From positions 1 through 5,890 of the forward strand of contig JAICVH010000171.1 in NCBI GenBank assembly GCA_025935435.1: a stretch of 5,890 nucleotides of DNA, in the 5' to 3' direction. The DNA comes from Burkholderiales bacterium (GTDB lineage: Bacteria; Pseudomonadota; Gammaproteobacteria; Burkholderiales; Casimicrobiaceae). This document shows, one piece after another, positions 1 through 5,832 of the stretch. A model generated the notes under the pieces. That model was not told where the DNA came from. It saw only the letters and a list, made by a program, of their open reading frames with translations, and searched no databases. The first letter of the stretch is position 1. The number at the start of each line of letters is the position of its first letter. The position numbers were made by a program, and so were the translations under genes.

Positions 1-600
1 CTTTCGACGCTCGACGAGCTGGCGGCCGCACTGCGCTGCCTGCCCGGCGTGGGACCGAAGGCCGCACAGCGCATGGCATTACACCTGCTGCAGCACGACC
101 GCGACGGCGCGCAACGGCTGGCTCAGGCTCTGGTCGAGGCAACGCGTGCGGTCCGGCATTGCGAGCGCTGCAACACGTTCACCGAGAGCGCGATCTGTGC
201 GCTGTGCCAGTCGTCGAAGCGCGATGCGACGGCCCTTTGCGTGGTCGAAACGCCGGCCGATCTCTTGATGGTCGAGCAGACGCAAGCGTATTCCGGCCTG
301 TACTTCGTGCTGATGGGGCGGCTGTCGCCTCTCGACGGTATCGGGCCGAAGGAGATACGCCTCGAGCGGCTGCTCGCGCGCGCAACCGACGGCGTCGTGC
401 ATGAGGTCATTCTCGCCACCAACTTCACGAACGAAGGGGAAGCGACGGCGCATTACCTGGGCGAATTGCTGGCTGCGCGCAATCTCCGCGTCACTCGTTT
501 GGCGCGCGGCGTACCGGTCGGCGGCGAACTCGAGTACGTCGATGCGGGAACGCTGGCACAGGCGCTCCGCGAGCGCCGGAGCTTGCGGTCGGAGCCCTAA
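1..600 (+). CDS. recR: Recombination mediator RecR (5' end cut by window edge)
   Basis: RecR acts with RecF and RecO to load RecA at single-strand gaps. The reading frame is open from base 1 and ends at TAA 598-600, giving 199 visible residues. E. coli RecR has 201 residues, and aligning LPGVGPK suggests only about three or four N-terminal residues, including the start codon, are missing. Visible in order (numbered from base 1): the helix-hairpin-helix with LPGVGPK at about 14-20; a four-cysteine zinc finger (Cys54, Cys57, Cys66, Cys69); a Toprim domain opening with CVVETPAD at about 80-87 (acidic Glu83), followed by YFVLMGRLSPLDGIGPKEI and the ATNFTNEGEATAHYL block; and the C-terminal RGVPVGGELEYVDAGTL block. 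All key RecR elements are intact. The usual partners dnaX and ybaB would lie to the left, outside the window. A GTG at base 49 is inside the conserved helix-hairpin-helix and is not the start. Confidence 0.97.
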   Translation, partial: LSTLDELAAALRCLPGVGPKAAQRMALHLLQHDRDGAQRLAQALVEATRAVRHCERCNTFTESAICALCQSSKRDATALCVVETPADLLMVEQTQAYSGLYFVLMGRLSPLDGIGPKEIRLERLLARATDGVVHEVILATNFTNEGEATAHYLGELLAARNLRVTRLARGVPVGGELEYVDAGTLAQALRERRSLRSEP

Positions 601-693
601 GTCGCGCAGGTCGCTGTCAGGTCAAGTCGAGCACCCGGCCGCACGACGTGTTACTCCGACCCCGAAGTGGCGCGATTCATTCCTCCGATGCCA

Positions 694-2067
694 TCACTTC
701 GTGCCCTGATACAGCACGCTCGGCAGCCACAGGATGATCTGCGGGAAGATGATGCACAGCAAGTTTCCGATCGCCTGCAGTCCGATGAAAGGCATCGCGG
801 ATTTGAAGATCATCGCCATCGTGATCTCCTTCGGCGCGACGCTCTTCAGGTAGAACAACGAATAGCCGAACGGCGGACTGAGGAACGCCATCTGCATGTT
901 GACCATGAAGATGACGCCATACCACAACGGAATGTCCTTCGGCTCGACGCCGGGGATATTGAACACGCCCGGGAATGACAGTCCGATCAGGATCGGCAGG
1001 AAGATCGGCACGGTCAAAAGCATGATGCCGACCCAGTCGAGGAACATGCCGAGAATGAACAGCACGACCATCATCAGCAGCAGGATGCCGTAGGGCGGCA
1101 ATCCCGTCCCTAGGATCAGGTCGGCGACGAACGTCTGGCCGCCCTTGATGATGAAGAATCCGACGAACATCGTCGCGCCGAAGAAAATCCACATCACCAT
1201 CGCCGTCGCCTTCAGCGTCGCCAGCCCCGCTTCGTAGAGCGCGATCCACGACAGGCGCCGGTGCAGCGCGCACACGGCGAGCGCGCCGAACGTACCGATA
1301 CCCGCGGCCTCGACCGGTGTCGCAATGCCGACGAAGATCACGCCGAGTACGAGGATGATCAGGAGCACCGGCGCGATCGTGTTGCGCAGGAGGCGCAGCT
1401 TTTCGCGCATGTCGACGCGCTCCTCCAGGGGCAGCGCGGGCCCGAGCGCCGGGTTGATGTAGCAGCGAATCGTCACGTACGCGATGTACATGCCGGACAG
1501 CAGCAGCCCCGGGAACACCGACCCGATCAGCAGCTCACCGAGCGACTGCTGCGCGACAACCGCATAGACGATCGCCATGACCGACGGCGGAATCAGGATA
1601 CCGAGCGTGCCGCCCGCAAGCAGCGCGCCGCATGCGAGCTTGGGGTCGTAATTGCGCCGCAGCATCGCCGGCAGTGCGATCATGCCCATCGTCACTTCCG
1701 TCGCGCCGACGACGCCGACCATCGCCGCCAGCAGCGTGCATGCAACGACTGTCGCCGATGCGAGCCCACCCTTCAGCGCGCCCAGCCACTTGTAGATGAC
1801 GTCGAACAGCTCTTCGATGATCCCCGCTTTCTCGAGCACGGCCGCCATGAAAATGAAGAGCGGCACTGCCGACAGCTGATAGTCGGTCATGAACGGGAAA
1901 ATCCGCGAGGGCATCATGTTCAGCACGGCGCTGTTGCCGAACACGTACAGGAAGATCGTCGCAAGGCTGCCCGTGCAGAACGCCATCGGCAGCCCGAGCG
2001 CGAGCAGTAACGCTAGGCCGCCGAACAGCAGGATCGTCAACCATTCGATGCCGATCTCGAGACCCAT
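694..2067 (-). CDS. dctM: TRAP transporter large permease subunit (DctM family, FcbT3-like)
   Basis: This is the inner-membrane subunit that carries the transport path of a tripartite ATP-independent periplasmic transporter, using the sodium gradient to import an organic anion delivered by the binding protein. The protein has 457 residues, a normal or slightly long size, and is hydrophobic throughout with roughly a dozen membrane segments. Family blocks are visible: VPLFIFMAAVLEKAG (68-82), GATEVTMGMIALPAM (121-135), GTLGILIPPS (153-162), the TPVEAAG motif (250-256; equivalent TP.EA segments line the ion site in characterised TRAP permeases), LGMFLDWVGIMLLTVPI (339-355) and LSPPFGYSLFYLK (396-408). 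The overall wording resembles the mannitol/chloroaromatic-type group (COG4664) more than the classic C4-dicarboxylate DctM. The ATG is 3 bases after the small-permease stop and has a good ribosome binding site, so the start is secure. It is the last gene of the operon and converges on recR. The symbol is a family label; the substrate is unknown. Confidence 0.95.
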   Translation of the reverse strand: MGLEIGIEWLTILLFGGLALLLALGLPMAFCTGSLATIFLYVFGNSAVLNMMPSRIFPFMTDYQLSAVPLFIFMAAVLEKAGIIEELFDVIYKWLGALKGGLASATVVACTLLAAMVGVVGATEVTMGMIALPAMLRRNYDPKLACGALLAGGTLGILIPPSVMAIVYAVVAQQSLGELLIGSVFPGLLLSGMYIAYVTIRCYINPALGPALPLEERVDMREKLRLLRNTIAPVLLIILVLGVIFVGIATPVEAAGIGTFGALAVCALHRRLSWIALYEAGLATLKATAMVMWIFFGATMFVGFFIIKGGQTFVADLILGTGLPPYGILLLMMVVLFILGMFLDWVGIMLLTVPIFLPILIGLSFPGVFNIPGVEPKDIPLWYGVIFMVNMQMAFLSPPFGYSLFYLKSVAPKEITMAMIFKSAMPFIGLQAIGNLLCIIFPQIILWLPSVLYQGTK

Positions 2068-2070
2068 TCG

Positions 2071-3198
2071 TTACGCTCCCTTGCGCATGACGAACAGCAC
2101 GTCCTTCAGTAGCTTCGCGATGCCTTGCAGAAGCAGAAGCGCCGCGCCGATCGGGATCATCAGCTTCACAGGCCAGTACTGGATGCCCCATTCGGTGAAT
2201 GAGACTTCGTGGTTATTGATCGCGTCGCCCGCGAAACGGATGCCGGTGACGAACATCGTGCCGATGAAGATGAAGAAGAACACCGATGTCACGATGTCGG
2301 CGATCGCCTTTCCGCGCGGCGAGAACTTCGCGTAAATCACGTCGACGCGCACGTGTTGGTCCTCGCGATACGCGTACGCCCCGGACAGCATGTATTGCAT
2401 GCCGAACATCAGGAACATGCTTTCGTGCACCCAGTTCGTCGGCGAGTTGAAGATGTAGCGTGCGACGACCTCGTAGTAGTAAACGAATACCGCGATCAGC
2501 GACCACCACGCGACGAATTCGCCGGCCCGCACGTTGATCGCTTCGATCCAATCGGTGGCGCGCGAATGGAAATGCAGCGTCGGGTCCTCGGCGACCACGG
2601 GCTCGGCGACCGCGGGCACGCCGGGCGGCACTACTGCGGCCGGCTGCGGCTGTGCTCGTTCGTGGGCGGCGCGCCTGCGGACGAGCCCAGGCAGCATCGC
2701 CGCGTCGGCGAGCAGCATGATGGCGAGAACGATGGCGGCCCAGCGGCCACGCGAATACCAGCTGTCAGTGACCGCCTGCGCCGTGTCGCGCTCGACCTGT
2801 GACTTCTGCAAATCCGCCTCGGCGCGCCGATACTCTTCCGTCACTTCCGGCGTCGGGTTCGTAGCGTCAGGTTTGGCGATCTCGGCCGCACGCTGTGCCT
2901 GCTCGTAAGCGGCGAACGTACGCGACGTGTCGTCGCGCACCTCGCGCAACTCCGCATTGCAGTAAATGATGAACAGGAACACCGGGATGAAGGCGAAGCC
3001 GAGCGGGCTTCTCAAGTAGAAGCGGTGGATGCCGATGAAGCCGGCGGTGAGCCAGAACAGGTACGCAATGAACAGCGACGGCCGACCATGCGGCTCGATG
3101 CGCATCTGGCGTCGCACGAGGTAAGCCGCAATCAGCGGAAAGATGAGCAGCCCGGCCCAGTAGAGCCAATGCGGAAGAATGAACGTTAGTGCGGGCAT
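2071..3198 (-). CDS. dctQ: TRAP small permease (DctQ) with N-terminal TM2-like and coiled-coil extension
   Basis: The protein has 375 residues, about twice the usual 160-200 of a DctQ subunit. The C-terminal part (about 215-372) is a normal DctQ domain: RYIFNSPTNWVHE (247-259), then MFLMFGMQYMLSGAYAYRED (261-280) and QHVRVDVIYAKFSPRGK (281-297), with membrane helices near 228-245, 260-278, 301-320 and 342-362. DctQ forms a complex with the large permease and helps dock the binding protein. The first 210 or so residues are extra. They contain hydrophobic segments at about 11-28, 41-58 and 65-80 with G53-F-I-G-I-H-R-F-Y-L62, which matches the GxxGxHRFYL core of TM2 domains. After these come a charged Ala/Glu/Arg-rich helical stretch (82-147) that looks like a coiled coil, another hydrophobic segment (153-170), and a Pro/Ala-rich linker (183-206). 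The single uninterrupted frame argues for a real fusion rather than a sequencing artefact. The ATG at 3198 has only a weak upstream GGACG. The role of the extension is unknown. Confidence 0.92.
   Translation of the reverse strand: MPALTFILPHWLYWAGLLIFPLIAAYLVRRQMRIEPHGRPSLFIAYLFWLTAGFIGIHRFYLRSPLGFAFIPVFLFIIYCNAELREVRDDTSRTFAAYEQAQRAAEIAKPDATNPTPEVTEEYRRAEADLQKSQVERDTAQAVTDSWYSRGRWAAIVLAIMLLADAAMLPGLVRRRAAHERAQPQPAAVVPPGVPAVAEPVVAEDPTLHFHSRATDWIEAINVRAGEFVAWWSLIAVFVYYYEVVARYIFNSPTNWVHESMFLMFGMQYMLSGAYAYREDQHVRVDVIYAKFSPRGKAIADIVTSVFFFIFIGTMFVTGIRFAGDAINNHEVSFTEWGIQYWPVKLMIPIGAALLLLQGIAKLLKDVLFVMRKGA
2076..2082 (-). promoter_or_regulatory. Ribosome binding site of the large permease gene
   Basis: On the minus strand this reads AAGGGAG, eight bases before the ATG at 2067. 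It lies inside the last codons of the upstream small permease gene, whose TAA is at 2073-2071. This arrangement suggests translational coupling between the two membrane subunits and fixes the start of the large permease. Confidence 0.75.
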
Positions 3199-3210
3199 GG
3201 AGCGTCCATA

Positions 3211-3246
3211 AACCTTTGCGGCGACCGTTTCGGTCGCCGCAAGGTT
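3211..3246 (-). other. Strong intercistronic hairpin between binding-protein and permease genes
   Basis: A 12-bp perfect stem (3216-3227 with 3231-3242) closes a 3-base loop. It extends by another 4 bp (3211-3214 with 3243-3246) across a one-base bulge at 3215. On the minus-strand transcript the loop is AAA and no clear U-run follows, so it is not a textbook rho-independent terminator. It ends 12 bases before the ATG of the small permease, and its 3' arm contains an AAAGG that could serve as, or be hidden from use as, a Shine-Dalgarno sequence. Hairpins at this position after a binding-protein gene often protect the upstream mRNA or lower downstream expression. That role is inferred here. Confidence 0.7.
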
Positions 3247-3265
3247 GTTAGCTACTCTGAAAGGG

Positions 3266-3284
3266 CCGGTCTGGCGCGACCCGG
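3266..3284 (-). other. Small hairpin immediately after the binding-protein stop codon
   Basis: On the minus strand the stop codon is followed directly by CCGGGTC, a 6-base loop and GACCGG. This makes a 6-bp stem with one bulged C. The following bases, CCCTTTC, are only weakly T-rich. With the larger hairpin at 3211-3246 it forms a tandem pair filling much of the 86-base gap. It could be a partial terminator or a 3' end stabiliser; the sequence alone does not decide. Confidence 0.4.
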
Positions 3285-4427
3285 TTACGCCTCGATCTTC
3301 AGTCCCTTGTACATATCGGGCGTCACGTAGCCGCAGGTCGGCGACTCCATGAGTTCGAGCTGCGTCTTGAACACGCGGGCGGCATCCTTGTCCTTATTCG
3401 CCCACTTGAACCAGATCGGCACTGCAATCTTTTGAAACTTCGGCAGGTCTTCGGCGGGAAGCCGATTGATCTGCGTGCCCGCCTTGAGGAACTTGCCCCA
3501 CGCTTCGAGATCGGCCTTCTGGATCGCTGCGTGGTGGATGTTCGAGTAGACCTGGACCTCGTCGTCGAGCCACACCTTCATCTTCGGCGAGAGCTTGTCG
3601 TGGACATCTTTGCGTACGACGAAATCCATCAGGTCGACCGGCTGGTAAATCGACTCGAGGCCCGCGGGCCCGGTCCAGATGAATTTCGTGACCTGCTGAA
3701 AGCCGAGGTCCCAATTGACCGCCGGACCCGTGTAGTCGGCCGCGTCCACCGTGCCCTTCTCGAGCGCTGAGAACACTTCACCGCCGGGCAGCAGCGTCGT
3801 ACGAGCGCCGATCGCCGCGAAGCCTTCGGCTATCATCCCGCCCGGAACGCGCAGCTTGAGTCCCTTGAAGTCCTCGGCCGTACGGATCGGCTTTTTAGAG
3901 TGGACGATGTTCGGCCCGTGGTGAATGCGGTTGACATACACCATGCCCTGCTTCGCGAAGATTTCGCGCGCGAGCTCGAGGCCGCCCTTGCTGTAGAAGA
4001 AGATGTCCCACTCGTGCGGATAGCGTAGGCCCATCAGATACGACGAGAGGAATGCGGTCGCGGGAATCTTGCCCACCCAATACACGGTGAACGAATTCAT
4101 CGCCTCGAGTACGCCGTTTCGCACGCCGTCGAGCAGTTCGAAATCGCCGACGACCTCCTTCGCCGCGAAGGGCTTGAAGTCGAGCTCACCGCCCGTCTTC
4201 TCCTTGATCGTGCCGCACCAGGTTTTGAACGTCTGCAGTCCAATGCCGGCCGGCCACGACGTCTGGATCTTCCACGTCGTCGTTTCGGCGGCCGCTGCAT
4301 TGCGGATGAAAGGCGCGCCGATGATGGCGGCCGTGCCGGCTGCTGCGGCGCCCGCCGTCTTCAGCAGCTTGCGACGCGTCGGCTCCGGCGGGGTAGGCGC
4401 CTGCGTTGCATTCTTCGTGTCATCCAT
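3285..4427 (-). CDS. dctP: TRAP transporter substrate-binding protein, Tat-exported (FcbT1-like)
   Basis: This is the periplasmic solute receptor of the TRAP system, which binds an organic anion and delivers it to the permeases. The chosen ATG at 4427 gives 380 residues and has a strong GGAGGA five bases upstream. It is followed by a twin-arginine signal: TRRKLLK (17-23), a hydrophobic Ala/Gly-rich core (24-41) and a likely signal-peptidase site after NAAAA (43-47). Mature-protein landmarks are WKIQTSWPAG (52-61), the GLKLRVPGG segment with the conserved TRAP ligand arginine at Arg193, and LLPGGEVFSALEKGTVDAADY (212-232). This wording fits the mannitol/chloroaromatic and alpha-keto-acid branch (COG4663) that includes TakP and lactate binders. 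The ligand is therefore probably a small carboxylate, but this is not proven. It is the first gene of the operon, which suits the excess of binding protein that such systems need. An open frame extends 31 codons further upstream but lacks these start signals. Confidence 0.94.
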   Translation of the reverse strand: MDDTKNATQAPTPPEPTRRKLLKTAGAAAAGTAAIIGAPFIRNAAAAETTTWKIQTSWPAGIGLQTFKTWCGTIKEKTGGELDFKPFAAKEVVGDFELLDGVRNGVLEAMNSFTVYWVGKIPATAFLSSYLMGLRYPHEWDIFFYSKGGLELAREIFAKQGMVYVNRIHHGPNIVHSKKPIRTAEDFKGLKLRVPGGMIAEGFAAIGARTTLLPGGEVFSALEKGTVDAADYTGPAVNWDLGFQQVTKFIWTGPAGLESIYQPVDLMDFVVRKDVHDKLSPKMKVWLDDEVQVYSNIHHAAIQKADLEAWGKFLKAGTQINRLPAEDLPKFQKIAVPIWFKWANKDKDAARVFKTQLELMESPTCGYVTPDMYKGLKIEA

Positions 4428-4432
4428 GGGGT

Positions 4433-4438
4433 TCCTCC
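4433..4438 (-). promoter_or_regulatory. Ribosome binding site deciding the binding-protein start
   Basis: GGAGGA on the minus strand lies five bases before the ATG at 4427. It is the best Shine-Dalgarno match in the window, and it places the start just before the short charged n-region and the twin-arginine motif. This rules out the upstream in-frame ATG at 4520. Confidence 0.85.
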
Positions 4439-4571
4439 AGGTGGGACTGCGATCGTGATTGGCCGGTCTTGAAGGGCCGGTTAGCGTGCCATCTTGCACT
4501 GAACGCCCGCCTTCGGGCAAGTACGTCCAAACGGACGCGCTTCGCCGGTGGAGTACGCCGGCATGCGTTGG

Positions 4572-4600
4572 GCCTCGTTCGCGTTGCCGGTGAACGAGGC
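4572..4600. promoter_or_regulatory. Perfect 9-bp inverted repeat in the divergent intergenic region (candidate operator)
   Basis: GCCTCGTTC (4572-4580) and GAACGAGGC (4592-4600) are exact reverse complements separated by 11 bases. As RNA the stem could grow to 11 pairs through a G-U and a C-G pair, leaving a 7-base loop. It lies in the 224-base region between the divergent binding-protein and CBS genes, 51 bases before the CBS start. It overlaps the -35 box and spacer of the candidate CBS promoter at 4584-4612, which is a typical position for a dimeric repressor site. A leader hairpin is the alternative. No regulator gene is present in the window. Confidence 0.5.
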
Positions 4601-4612
4601 GCGGAGTAACCT
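4584..4612 (+). promoter_or_regulatory. Candidate sigma-70 promoter of the CBS protein gene
   Basis: TTGCCG (4584-4589, four of six matches to the -35 consensus) and TAACCT (4607-4612, T-A-...-T of the -10) are separated by 17 bases. Transcription would begin near 4619, giving a leader of about 30 bases with the ribosome binding site inside it. The match is modest and comes from visual inspection only. No comparably good promoter is visible for the transporter operon on the other strand. Confidence 0.3.
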
Positions 4613-4640
4613 CATGCCGAGTCCCCGTTCCACTTCAGGC

Positions 4641-4647
4641 GAGAGGA
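4641..4647 (+). promoter_or_regulatory. Ribosome binding site of the CBS protein gene
   Basis: GAGAGGA ends four bases before the ATG at 4652 and supports that start. A different-frame ATG at 4548 and one at 4613 have no such site. Confidence 0.6.
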
Positions 4648-4651
4648 TTTC

Positions 4652-5101
4652 ATGCTGGTCAGCGAAATTTTGCGCATCAAAGGTCATACGTTGTTCACGA
4701 CGCCGCCGGAACGCTCGGTGCTCGAGGCGGTGGAAGTGATGGCGCAGCATGACATCGGGTCTCTCGTCGTCATGGATCATGGCCGTCTCGCCGGGATGCT
4801 CACGTTCGCGGAAGTCCTGCGCGCGCTCGCCGATCGCGGCGGCTCGCTTGGAGACGTAGCCGTTGCGGATATCTTCGAGCGCGAACCCTTGACCGCTGCG
4901 CCGGGCCTCGATGCGATGGAACTGCGGCGCGCGATGCTCGAACGACACGCGCGCTACGTGCCGGTGATGGACGGAACAACACTTCAGGGCGTCGTTTCAT
5001 TCCACGACGTCGCGAAGGCGGTCTACGAGGAGCAGAGCTTCGAAAACCGCATGCTGAAGAGCTACATCAAGGACTGGCCCGACGCCGAGTCAGCGGCATG
5101 A
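4652..5101 (+). CDS. Small tandem CBS-domain protein
   Basis: This 149-residue soluble protein consists almost entirely of two CBS motifs, which together form one Bateman module. CBS1 spans about 13-62, with VLEAVEVMAQHDIGSLVVMD at 23-42 and the ligand motif GMLTFAE at 48-54. CBS2 spans about 74-127, with ELRRAMLERHARYVPVMDG at 90-108 and GVVSFHD at 113-119. The S/T-x-x-D ribose-contact signature is complete in CBS2 (Ser116, Asp119). In CBS1 it is changed to Thr51...Glu54. The tail (SFENRMLKSYI, 129-139) is typical of stand-alone bacterial CBS proteins. Such proteins usually bind AMP, ATP or another adenosine ligand and influence a partner, so an energy-sensing role is likely by family but the partner is unknown. 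It is transcribed divergently from the TRAP operon and converges on the methyltransferase gene with a 23-base gap that holds no obvious terminator. Confidence 0.92.
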   Translation: MLVSEILRIKGHTLFTTPPERSVLEAVEVMAQHDIGSLVVMDHGRLAGMLTFAEVLRALADRGGSLGDVAVADIFEREPLTAAPGLDAMELRRAMLERHARYVPVMDGTTLQGVVSFHDVAKAVYEEQSFENRMLKSYIKDWPDAESAA

Positions 5102-5124
5102 CGCGTGCAGTCGGGGGCGCTGAT

Positions 5125-5832
5125 TCAAGCCTGCAGCAGAAAAATCGCCGGCCGCCGGTCGTAGCGTGCGTGATCCTGCCCGCGCCATGCTGCAGCGCTG
5201 CGGCAAACGATCGTCTCGGTGGCGAGCGTTAGGTCGGCGGCGACGCAAACGCGCGTGCGCGGGTTGAGCGTCGCCGCCAGCGCGCCGAGCATCGTCGCGT
5301 TCCGGTACGGCGTCTCGATGAATAGCTCGGTGCGCGATTCGGCGCGAGAGGTTTGCTCGAGTGCACGCAATGCGTGCGCGCGTGCGTCCGGCTTGACCGG
5401 CAGGTAGCCATGAAACGCGAAGCGCTGGCCGTTCATTCCTGACGCCATCAACGCGAGCAGCACCGCCGACGGCCCGACGAGCGGAACGACGCGCAGGTTG
5501 TTCGCGTGCGCCGCGGCGACCAGGCTGGCGCCGGGATCCGCGATCCCCGGGCAGCCCGCGTCGGAGAGCAGGCCGGCGTCACGACCATTCCGGAGCGGCG
5601 CGAGCAATTGCTCGACCGCCGCCGCGGACGTTGCGGCGTCGAGCGTGGTGATCGACAGCGCTGCGATTGGGCGTCGGACCTCCAGCGTTTTCAGAAACGC
5701 ACGCGCGGCCTTGGGTGTTTCGACGATCCAGTCGCCGAGCGAGCGCGCGACGTCGATCGTACGCGCCGGGAGCACTGTCGAGGGCGAAACGGCGCCGAGC
5801 AGATTCGGCACCAGGTAGAGCGTTCCCGTCAC
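5125..5832 (-). CDS. SAM-dependent tetrapyrrole-methylase-family methyltransferase (short RsmI-like)
   Basis: The protein has 235 residues and resembles RsmI, which 2'-O-methylates C1402 of 16S rRNA. It is shorter than RsmI (about 285 residues) and lacks its C-terminal domain. Visible motifs are GTLYLVPN at the N-terminus (3-10), LLSDAGCPGIADPGASLV (88-105), VVPLVGPSAVLLALMASGM (115-133), RFAFHGYLP (137-145), ELFIETPYRNATML (169-182), ADLTLATETIV (199-209) and RPAIFLL (227-233). The RsmI N-terminal TPIGN loop is not present. Short proteins of this kind occur widely in betaproteobacteria, often beside maf. The RNA target is unproven, so no symbol is given. The start is GTG at 5832, directly after the TAA of the upstream gene (TAAGTG) and without a clear Shine-Dalgarno sequence, which suggests translational coupling. 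The family's usual M-x-GTLYLVPN opening supports this start. Confidence 0.88.
   Translation of the reverse strand: MTGTLYLVPNLLGAVSPSTVLPARTIDVARSLGDWIVETPKAARAFLKTLEVRRPIAALSITTLDAATSAAAVEQLLAPLRNGRDAGLLSDAGCPGIADPGASLVAAAHANNLRVVPLVGPSAVLLALMASGMNGQRFAFHGYLPVKPDARAHALRALEQTSRAESRTELFIETPYRNATMLGALAATLNPRTRVCVAADLTLATETIVCRSAAAWRGQDHARYDRRPAIFLLQA

Noticed and set aside
49..600. recR starting at GTG 49
   Set aside because: This start would cut through the conserved LPGVGPK helix-hairpin-helix. The frame is open and RecR-like back to base 1.
601..693. Search for a bidirectional terminator between the convergent recR and large permease genes
   Set aside because: Only a weak 6-bp complementarity (664-669 with 695-700) with a long loop was found, so no terminator is claimed.
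1261..2010. 249-residue plus-strand open frame opposite the large permease
   Set aside because: It is rich in Arg, His, Gln and Asp with no recognisable domain, as expected for the antisense of a GC-rich membrane-protein gene. The minus-strand gene is unambiguous.
4461..4481. Direct repeat GGCCGGT (4461-4467 and 4475-4481), with a third copy at 3264-3270
   Set aside because: The unit is short and GC-rich, and is expected by chance at this composition. No wider pattern links the copies.
4476..4491. Possible sigma-54 promoter for the transporter operon (minus strand TGGCAC)
   Set aside because: The -24 box matches, but the bases at -12 read CCGG instead of TTGC and the GC is one base off the strict spacing.
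4428..4520. A 31-residue longer start (ATG 4520) for the substrate-binding protein
   Set aside because: The extension has no ribosome site and would put a non-signal-like stretch before the twin-arginine signal. The ATG at 4427 has GGAGGA at proper spacing.
4491..4520. Possible sigma-70 promoter for the transporter operon (minus strand TTGCCC, 18 bases, CAAGAT)
   Set aside because: The -10 matches at only three positions and the -35 at four. This is too weak to report as a feature in GC-rich DNA.
4505..4537. Two small adjacent 5-bp stem-loops (4505-4518 and 4524-4537) in the divergent region
   Set aside because: The stems are too short to claim an RNA element or terminator, and neither is followed by a T-run in either direction.
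4481..4948. 155-residue minus-strand open frame covering the CBS gene start and the divergent region
   Set aside because: Its composition is that of an antisense shadow. It overlaps the well-supported CBS gene and would leave no promoter space for the transporter operon.
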